Assembly: GCA_903928325.1 (NCBI GenBank) | Contig: CAIYQF010000074.1 | Location: 1-11,194 of the forward strand | Reading direction: 5' to 3' | Source: an uncultured beta proteobacterium | GTDB taxonomy: Bacteria; Pseudomonadota; Gammaproteobacteria; Burkholderiales; Burkholderiaceae_C | DNA: 11,194 nt | Shown: piece by piece, positions 7,019 to 11,194 of the stretch | Layout: each line of letters opens with the position of its first letter | How positions within the stretch are numbered: position 1 is the first letter of the stretch | Notes under the pieces: generated by a model | The model's database searches: none | What the model saw: only the letters and a program-made list of their open reading frames with translations | Told to the model about the DNA's origin: nothing | Program-made: the position numbers and the translations under genes

Positions 7019-8446
7019 ATGGCTCATGAAAACACCCACATGAACGCAGGCGTTCAGGGCAAAATTGTTCAGTGTATTGGTGCGGTGGTGGACGTGGAAT
7101 TTCCACGTGACCACATGCCCAAGGTATATGACGCGCTTAAGCTGGCGGGCACTGCCCTGACGCTCGAAGTGCAGCAGCAACTGGGTGATGGCATTGTTCG
7201 GACCATTGCGCTGGGCACTTCGGACGGCCTGCGCCGTGGCTTGATGGTGACCAACACGGGCGCTGCTATCACGGTTCCTGTGGGCAAGGCCACATTGGGT
7301 CGCATTATGGACGTGCTGGGTTCACCCATTGATGAACGCGGCCCAGTTGACCAGGCACAGACCGCCTCAATCCACCGCAAAGCACCTGCTTATGACGAGT
7401 TGAGCCCTTCGCAAGAACTGCTTGAGACTGGCATCAAGGTGATTGACTTGGTATGCCCATTTGCCAAAGGCGGCAAGGTCGGCTTGTTTGGCGGCGCGGG
7501 TGTGGGCAAGACCGTGAACATGATGGAACTCATCAACAACATCGCCAAGGCGCACAGCGGCTTGTCAGTGTTTGCTGGTGTGGGTGAGCGTACCCGTGAG
7601 GGGAATGACTTCTACCATGAGATGGCGGACTCCGGCGTGGTGAATTTGGAGAACCTGGGCGAGTCCAAAGTCGCCATGGTCTACGGTCAAATGAATGAGC
7701 CACCGGGCAACCGTTTGCGCGTGGCATTGACCGGCTTGACGATTGCCGAGTCCTTCCGTGACGAGGGCAAAGACGTTTTGTTCTTCGTGGACAACATTTA
7801 CCGCTACACCTTGGCCGGAACCGAAGTGTCAGCGCTATTGGGTCGCATGCCTTCTGCCGTGGGTTACCAGCCCACCTTGGCCGAAGAAATGGGCCGTTTG
7901 CAAGAGCGTATTACGTCCACCAAAGTTGGTTCGATCACCTCCATTCAAGCCGTTTATGTGCCTGCGGATGACTTGACCGATCCATCGCCTGCGACCACGT
8001 TCGCCCACTTGGATTCGACCGTTGTGCTGTCGCGTGATATTGCGTCGTTGGGTATTTACCCTGCGGTTGACCCGTTGGACTCCACCAGTCGCCAGCTCGA
8101 CCCCTTGGTTGTCGGTGAAGAGCACTACGCAACCGCACGCGCCGTACAGGGCACTCTGCAGCGCTACAAAGAGTTGCGCGACATCATTGCGATTTTGGGT
8201 ATGGACGAACTGGCGCCGGAAGACAAACTTACCGTCGCCCGTGCACGTAAAATTCAACGCTTCTTGTCGCAACCCTTCCACGTGGCAGAAGTATTTACGG
8301 GCTCCCCCGGCAAATACGTGTCTCTAGCAGAGACCATCCGCGGCTTCAAGATGATTGTTGCCGGTGAATGTGACCACTTGCCAGAGCAAGCGTTTTACAT
8401 GGTTGGCACCATTGACGAAGCGTTCGAAAAAGCCAAGAAGGTTTAA
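7019..8446 (+). CDS. atpD: ATP synthase F1 subunit beta (catalytic)
   Basis: Beta holds the three catalytic sites that make ATP from ADP and phosphate. The product is 475 residues. Visible elements: N-terminal barrel with GAVVDVEFP (21-29); Walker A GGAGVGKT at 158-165; catalytic glutamate Glu190 with Arg191 in GVGERTREGND (E. coli Glu181/Arg182); Walker B VLFFVDN with Asp258; and the signature PAVDPLDSTS at 348-357. The gamma-contacting DELSEED loop reads DELAPED (396-402), a form I recall as usual in Burkholderiales. GGAG at 7006-7009 lies 9 bases before ATG 7019. About 8 residues precede the segment homologous to the E. coli start, so a start at the internal ATG 7040 (Met8) cannot be excluded, but it lacks an adjacent Shine-Dalgarno. 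Confidence 0.99.
   Translation: MAHENTHMNAGVQGKIVQCIGAVVDVEFPRDHMPKVYDALKLAGTALTLEVQQQLGDGIVRTIALGTSDGLRRGLMVTNTGAAITVPVGKATLGRIMDVLGSPIDERGPVDQAQTASIHRKAPAYDELSPSQELLETGIKVIDLVCPFAKGGKVGLFGGAGVGKTVNMMELINNIAKAHSGLSVFAGVGERTREGNDFYHEMADSGVVNLENLGESKVAMVYGQMNEPPGNRLRVALTGLTIAESFRDEGKDVLFFVDNIYRYTLAGTEVSALLGRMPSAVGYQPTLAEEMGRLQERITSTKVGSITSIQAVYVPADDLTDPSPATTFAHLDSTVVLSRDIASLGIYPAVDPLDSTSRQLDPLVVGEEHYATARAVQGTLQRYKELRDIIAILGMDELAPEDKLTVARARKIQRFLSQPFHVAEVFTGSPGKYVSLAETIRGFKMIVAGECDHLPEQAFYMVGTIDEAFEKAKKV
7092..7108 (+). repeat. Perfect interrupted palindrome in the 5' part of atpD
   Basis: ACGTGGAA-T-TTCCACGT is a 17-base inverted repeat, with partial outer pairing TGGT/ACCA around it. In RNA it would form a stem of at least six pairs near codons 25-30 of atpD. 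The encoded residues (DVEFPRD) are conserved, so amino-acid constraint may explain part of it. Confidence 0.5.
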
Positions 8447-8449
8447 GCC

Positions 8450-8866
8450 ATGAACACCATCCACGTTGATGTGGTCAGTGCGGAAGAGTCTATTTTTTCG
8501 GGAGAGGCGCGATTTGTCGCACTGCCCGGCGAGAGTGGTGAGTTGGGGGTTTACCCCCGGCATACGCCCCTGATTACCCGCGTAAAGGCGGGCTCAGTAC
8601 GCATTGAAATGGCCGATGGCAGCGAGGAGTTTGTATTCGTCGCTGGTGGCATTATCGAAGTGCAGCCTGATCGTGTGACGGTTTTGTCGGATACGGCCAT
8701 CCGTGGCAAGGACCTAGACGAAGAAAAGGCAAACGCCGCAAAAGCCCTGGCCCGAGAGGCGCTCAAAAACGCCAAGAGTGAAGTCGATCTTGCGATGGCC
8801 CAGTCGGAGCTGTCTACTTTGGTGGCACAAATCGCTGCGCTCCGACGATTCCAGCACAAGCGCTAA
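8450..8866 (+). CDS. atpC: ATP synthase F1 subunit epsilon
   Basis: Epsilon binds gamma and the c-ring and can inhibit ATP hydrolysis through its mobile C-terminal helices. The product is 138 residues, as in E. coli. The N-terminal beta-sandwich carries GESGELGVYPRHTPLIT (about 27-43) and VAGGIIEVQPDRVTVLSD (about 65-82); the C-terminal two-helix region is Ala/Glu/Lys-rich (about 90-138). The ATG is only 3 bases after the atpD stop, and AAGAAGG at the end of atpD serves as the ribosome-binding site, implying translational coupling. It is the last gene of the operon. Confidence 0.98.
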   Translation: MNTIHVDVVSAEESIFSGEARFVALPGESGELGVYPRHTPLITRVKAGSVRIEMADGSEEFVFVAGGIIEVQPDRVTVLSDTAIRGKDLDEEKANAAKALAREALKNAKSEVDLAMAQSELSTLVAQIAALRRFQHKR

Positions 8867-8889
8867 CATGCGCGGATGTGTGATGGAGC

Positions 8890-8916
8890 AAGCCGCCTTC
8901 GGGCGGCTTTTGTTTT
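8890..8916 (+). terminator. Intrinsic terminator of the atp operon
   Basis: AAGCCGCC-TTCG-GGCGGCTT is an eight-base-pair stem closed by a stable TTCG tetraloop, followed by TTGTTTT. It begins 24 bases after the atpC stop and ends 10 bases before the next gene's start codon. Confidence 0.9.
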
Positions 8917-8926
8917 GGACGCATCC

Positions 8927-9895
8927 ATGAACTACGCGGCGCCCTGGTGGTTGCCCGGTGGTCACTTACAAACCATCGTAGCGGCCAAAGTGGGACGCCG
9001 CTACAGACTTCATTCCCCGGTTTACCAGCGCGAACGGTGGTTGAGCCCTGATATCGACTTTGTCGATCTCGACTGGCAGCACGCAAAGTCCGCCACTAAC
9101 CCACCCTTGCTCGTTTTGTTCCACGGTCTGGAGGGCTCTTCGCGCAGCCACTATGCGGAGTCGTTTGCCGACTACGCAAGCGCCCATGCTCTTGACTATG
9201 TTGTCGTTCATTTCCGAGGCTGCAGCGGAGAACTCAACCGGGCTCCACGGGCCTACCACTCTGGCGACTACGAGGAAATCGATTGGATACTTAAACGCCT
9301 TCGAAGCAGCCGTACGGGACCAATCCTGGCTGTGGGTATCTCCTTGGGGGGAAACGCGGTGTTGCGGTGGGCCGAAGAAGCCGGCAGCTTAGCCCGCCAA
9401 ACGGTCTCAGCGGTGGCATCGGTATGCGCTCCCATTGATTTGGCTGCCAGCGGAACTGCAATTGGCGCTGGCTTTAACCGCCAAGTTTATACACGCATGT
9501 TCTTGCACAGCATGAAACCCAAGGCGATGCGCAAGCTGGCCCAGTTTCCAGGCTTGTTTAATGGCAGCGCCGTGTGTGCCGCCCAAGACCTTTACGCCTT
9601 CGACAATGCATTTACCGCTCCGGTGCACGGTTTTGAGACTACCGATAGATACTGGCGCGAGGCCTCCGCCAAACCCCACTTGCACCGCATCCGCTTGCCC
9701 GCCTTGGTCATCAACGCAAAAAATGACCCTTTTGTGCCGGCGCACTCGCTTCCTGCGGGTCCAATCAAAGGGGACTGGGTCACACTATGGCAACCCAGTG
9801 AAGGTGGCCATGTCGGTTTCCCCGATGGTTTACCGCCCGGCAATTTGTTCGTCCTTCCGGAGGCGGTGGGAGACTGGTTGCTACAAAATCACTAA
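8927..9895 (+). CDS. YheT-family (UPF0017) alpha/beta hydrolase
   Basis: This is a putative cytoplasmic serine hydrolase of the AB-hydrolase YheT family; the substrate is unknown, with esterase activity expected. The product is 322 residues, the normal family length. The N-terminal PWWLPGGHLQTI (6-17) is the family hallmark, HGLEGSSRSHY (66-76) follows the oxyanion strand, and FRGCSGELNR is at 96-105. The catalytic triad is predicted as Ser139 (GISLGG), Asp267 (NAKNDPFVP) and His295 (EGGHVGF). ATG 8927 was chosen because homologues begin at this point; an in-frame ATG at 8876 would put the atp terminator hairpin inside the coding region. The ribosome-binding site is weak (TTGGA, about 6 bases upstream), and there is no room for a promoter after the terminator, so expression comes from readthrough or a promoter within atpC. 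Confidence 0.93.
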   Translation: MNYAAPWWLPGGHLQTIVAAKVGRRYRLHSPVYQRERWLSPDIDFVDLDWQHAKSATNPPLLVLFHGLEGSSRSHYAESFADYASAHALDYVVVHFRGCSGELNRAPRAYHSGDYEEIDWILKRLRSSRTGPILAVGISLGGNAVLRWAEEAGSLARQTVSAVASVCAPIDLAASGTAIGAGFNRQVYTRMFLHSMKPKAMRKLAQFPGLFNGSAVCAAQDLYAFDNAFTAPVHGFETTDRYWREASAKPHLHRIRLPALVINAKNDPFVPAHSLPAGPIKGDWVTLWQPSEGGHVGFPDGLPPGNLFVLPEAVGDWLLQNH

Positions 9896-9923
9896 GAAAA
9901 AGCACCGAGGAGGACGCAACCCA

Positions 9924-10475
9924 ATGGACGACATCGTACGACAAGCCATGGCCAAGTGGCCCCATGTACCCGATTGCTACGGCTGGCTTGGGCTGGACGC
10001 GCGCGGCAACTGGTACATGCGCGACGACCGCGCGCAGGCCTGTGGGACGTTCGCCAGCGGCAAGCCCGGCGCAAAGGGTGCTTTGCTGCAACATGCCAAG
10101 TTGATTGCATTCATCGCTCGAAACTATGGCGTGGACGAAACCGGCTGTTGGTTTTTCCAAAACGGACCACAACGTGTCTTCGTGGAATTAGAGGCGACAC
10201 CCCACGTTTGGCGCATCGATACCAAAGGCGAAATTAGCTCCAACGCCGGTGTTCGAGCGCTTTACCAGCGTTGCCTCATGGACGAAAACGGGTGGCCCTA
10301 CTTGCAGACATCTGCTGGCTTTGGCTTGGTACATACCCAAGATGTTGTCGCCTTGGCCTTGGCAGTAGACCACCATGGATGGACGGTAGAGGATGCCCTA
10401 TTGGCAGACTTGCCCGTGCAATTTCACTATTGCACCAGCCCCCAGTCTCAGCACAGGTTGACCGTAACTTCGTAA
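9924..10475 (+). CDS. Conserved protein of unknown function, tryptophan-rich, next to the hydrolase
   Basis: The product is 183 residues with no signal peptide or membrane segment, so it is probably cytoplasmic. Notable segments are KWPHVPDCYGWLGLDARGNWYMRD (11-34, split as KWPHVPDCYGW and LGLDARGNWYMRD), WFFQNGPQRVFVELE (76-90), ATPHVWRID (91-99) and GFGLVHTQD (132-140). These aromatic strands suggest a beta-rich fold. I recall similar proteins beside YheT-like hydrolases in Comamonadaceae, annotated as a DUF2946-type family; that name is from memory and unverified. A strong GAGGAGGA (9907-9914) lies 9 bases before ATG 9924, and the gene follows the hydrolase by 28 bases, so the two likely share a transcript ending at the palindromic terminator that begins in this gene's stop codon. 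No function can be given. Confidence 0.85.
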   Translation: MDDIVRQAMAKWPHVPDCYGWLGLDARGNWYMRDDRAQACGTFASGKPGAKGALLQHAKLIAFIARNYGVDETGCWFFQNGPQRVFVELEATPHVWRIDTKGEISSNAGVRALYQRCLMDENGWPYLQTSAGFGLVHTQDVVALALAVDHHGWTVEDALLADLPVQFHYCTSPQSQHRLTVTS

Positions 10476-10502
10476 AAAAACCGGCGCATGCGCCGGTTTT
10501 TT
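10474..10502. terminator. Bidirectional intrinsic terminator between convergent genes
   Basis: Seven A residues, a perfectly self-complementary 16-base core CCGGCGCATGCGCCGG (10481-10496) and six T residues form a symmetrical terminator. On the plus strand it ends the hydrolase/unknown-protein transcript; on the minus strand it ends the cytochrome gene, whose stop is 13 bases away. Its first bases are the TAA stop of the unknown protein. Confidence 0.93.
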
Positions 10503-10515
10503 CAAGGTAAGGCTT

Positions 10516-11043
10516 TTATTTGGCTGCTTCAGCCGCTGGCTTGACTGGCTCTGGAAACTTTGCCCCACCGGCATTGGCCATGTAGACCACGGCGCGCGCA
10601 ATCTCATAGTCTGCGAAGTCGCCACCGCCTTGCGCGCCCATGGCATTCTTGCCTTTGAGCGCCGAATTCCACAATGCATCAAAACCGGTCTTGATGCGCG
10701 GCGCCCAAGCGCTGACGTCCCCAAACTTAGGCGAACCCGCCAATCCATTGGCGTGGCAGGTCGAACACTGCGCTTTGAAAACCTCTTCGCCAGTCTTCAT
10801 GGGTCGGTTGGCATCACGAACCTCCACCGACCCGACCTTTTGAATTCGCTCGGACACCGACTTTTCCATGTTCACTGCACCAGCGGCAGGTTTGTTAGCC
10901 GAAGTTACGTAATACACCAAGCCGATGATCACAAAGATGGGAATCACAAACGAAAAAAACACCGCCATCAACAACTGTTTCGGGTTTTTGACAGGGCCCG
11001 TGTGTTCTTCTTCGTGCGCTTCGTTCTGGCTGTGATCGCTCAT
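10516..11043 (-). CDS. Membrane-anchored class I c-type cytochrome (cytochrome c5-like)
   Basis: This is an electron carrier whose haem domain faces the periplasm, held by one N-terminal membrane helix. The product is 175 residues: an acidic His/Glu-rich cytoplasmic tail (1-18), Lys19/Lys22 before a hydrophobic segment at about 23-47 (uncleaved anchor, N-in), a linker, then a single-haem domain. The haem site is CSTCH, with Cys93, Cys96 and axial His97; Met135 in NAMGAQGGGD is the likely sixth ligand. The C-terminus is Pro/Ala/Lys-rich. Cytochrome c5-type domains usually serve terminal oxidases or other periplasmic acceptors; the partner is not evident here. GAGGA (11052-11048) lies 4 bases before ATG 11043. 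It is convergent with the preceding genes and divergent from the tRNA. Confidence 0.93.
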   Translation of the reverse strand: MSDHSQNEAHEEEHTGPVKNPKQLLMAVFFSFVIPIFVIIGLVYYVTSANKPAAGAVNMEKSVSERIQKVGSVEVRDANRPMKTGEEVFKAQCSTCHANGLAGSPKFGDVSAWAPRIKTGFDALWNSALKGKNAMGAQGGGDFADYEIARAVVYMANAGGAKFPEPVKPAAEAAK

Positions 11044-11056
11044 GGTGTCCTCAAAT

Positions 11057-11070
11057 AGGCCAACTGGCCT
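11057..11070. repeat. Inverted repeat in the cytochrome gene leader
   Basis: AGGCCA-AC-TGGCCT has perfect six-base arms around a two-base centre. It lies between the predicted cytochrome transcription start (about 11080) and its ribosome-binding site. An operator for a dimeric regulator is possible; another GGCCA lies at 11095-11099. Confidence 0.5.
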
Positions 11071-11086
11071 TGTAAATCAGCGTTTG

Positions 11087-11092
11087 ATTATA
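11087..11092 (-). promoter_or_regulatory. Predicted -10 element of the cytochrome c gene
   Basis: The minus strand reads a perfect TATAAT here, 44 bases upstream of the cytochrome ATG, giving a leader of about 37 bases. The -35 region around 11110-11115 is a poor match to TTGACA, so an activator may be needed, or this call may be only partly right. Confidence 0.45.
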
Positions 11093-11116
11093 AGGGCCAG
11101 CTCTGACAAAGCACCC

Positions 11117-11122
11117 TACAAT
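11117..11122 (+). promoter_or_regulatory. Possible -10 element for the tRNA-Arg gene
   Basis: TACAAT (five of six consensus positions) ends 15 bases before the tRNA start, so transcription would begin about 8 bases before the mature end. No convincing -35 is seen about 17 bases upstream. Confidence 0.35.
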
Positions 11123-11137
11123 CAACCGCTACGGTAT

Positions 11138-11194
11138 GCGGCTGTAGCTCAGTGGATAGAGTATTGGCCTCCGAAGCCAAGGGTCGTGGGTTCG
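11138..11194 (+). tRNA. tRNA-Arg, anticodon CCG (partial, 3' end beyond window)
   Basis: The first 57 bases are visible. The acceptor 5' strand is GCGGCTG, then TA, D-stem GCTC pairing with GAGT around the loop AGTGGATA, anticodon stem TTGGC/GCCAA with loop CTCCGAA (anticodon CCG, reading arginine CGG), variable loop GGGTC, and the start of the T arm, GTGGGTTCG. The 3' part of the T arm, acceptor strand and CCA lie outside the window. Confidence 0.96.

Noticed and set aside
7835..8281. A 148-codon minus-strand frame within atpD
   Set aside because: It is antisense to the highly conserved beta subunit; the composition follows from the complementary codons.
8876..8926. Upstream ATG extending the hydrolase by 17 residues
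   Set aside because: The extension would be encoded by the atp terminator hairpin, and family members start at the MNYxAPWWLPGG equivalent.
9561..9923. In-frame extension of the unknown protein by 121 residues into the hydrolase gene
   Set aside because: That part overlaps hydrolase coding sequence with its catalytic Asp and His; a strong ribosome-binding site precedes ATG 9924.
10630..11058. A 142-codon plus-strand frame over the cytochrome gene
   Set aside because: It is antisense to a gene with a clear CxxCH haem site and membrane anchor.

Overview
The window is a stretch of ordinary bacterial chromosome built around a complete F1Fo-ATP synthase operon. Protein sequences and gene order point to a betaproteobacterium of the order Burkholderiales, most likely the Comamonadaceae (Rhodoferax/Polaromonas-like). 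That placement is an inference from familiar protein wording (LipA, LipB, the alpha and beta subunits, the YheT-like hydrolase and the anchored cytochrome c), not from a search. I see no mobile element, CRISPR array, prophage or composition break.

Left arm (about 1-1612, minus strand): three genes read leftwards, a DUF493/YbeD-like protein, lipB (octanoyltransferase, GTG start) and lipA (lipoyl synthase, cut by the window edge after 186 codons). Together they attach octanoate to, and then sulfurate it on, the lipoyl domains of 2-oxoacid dehydrogenases and the glycine cleavage system. A 143-base divergent intergenic region (1613-1755) carries good -10 hexamers for both directions, and these overlap by two bases.

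Centre (about 1756-8916, plus strand): atpI-atpB-atpE-atpF-atpH-atpA-atpG-atpD-atpC, in the canonical proteobacterial order with gaps of 3-49 bases. All catalytic and proton-path residues that I checked are present, and the c subunit lacks the Na+-binding signature, so this should be a proton-driven enzyme. The atpE ribosome-binding site is strong and preceded by a pyrimidine-rich tract, as in E. coli, fitting the need for many c subunits per complex. A clean intrinsic terminator closes the operon.

Right arm (about 8927-11194): a YheT-family alpha/beta hydrolase starts only 10 bases after the atp terminator. It is followed by a tryptophan-rich 183-residue protein of unknown function, and then a perfect palindromic bidirectional terminator. 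Convergent to these, on the minus strand, is a membrane-anchored class I c-type cytochrome (cytochrome c5-like). Divergent from the cytochrome and running off the right edge is a tRNA-Arg with anticodon CCG.

I found no undescribed multi-gene system. The points worth a second look are regulatory (overlapping divergent promoters, leader palindromes and repeats), together with the uncharacterised protein next to the hydrolase and small oddities in LipB and the YbeD-like start.
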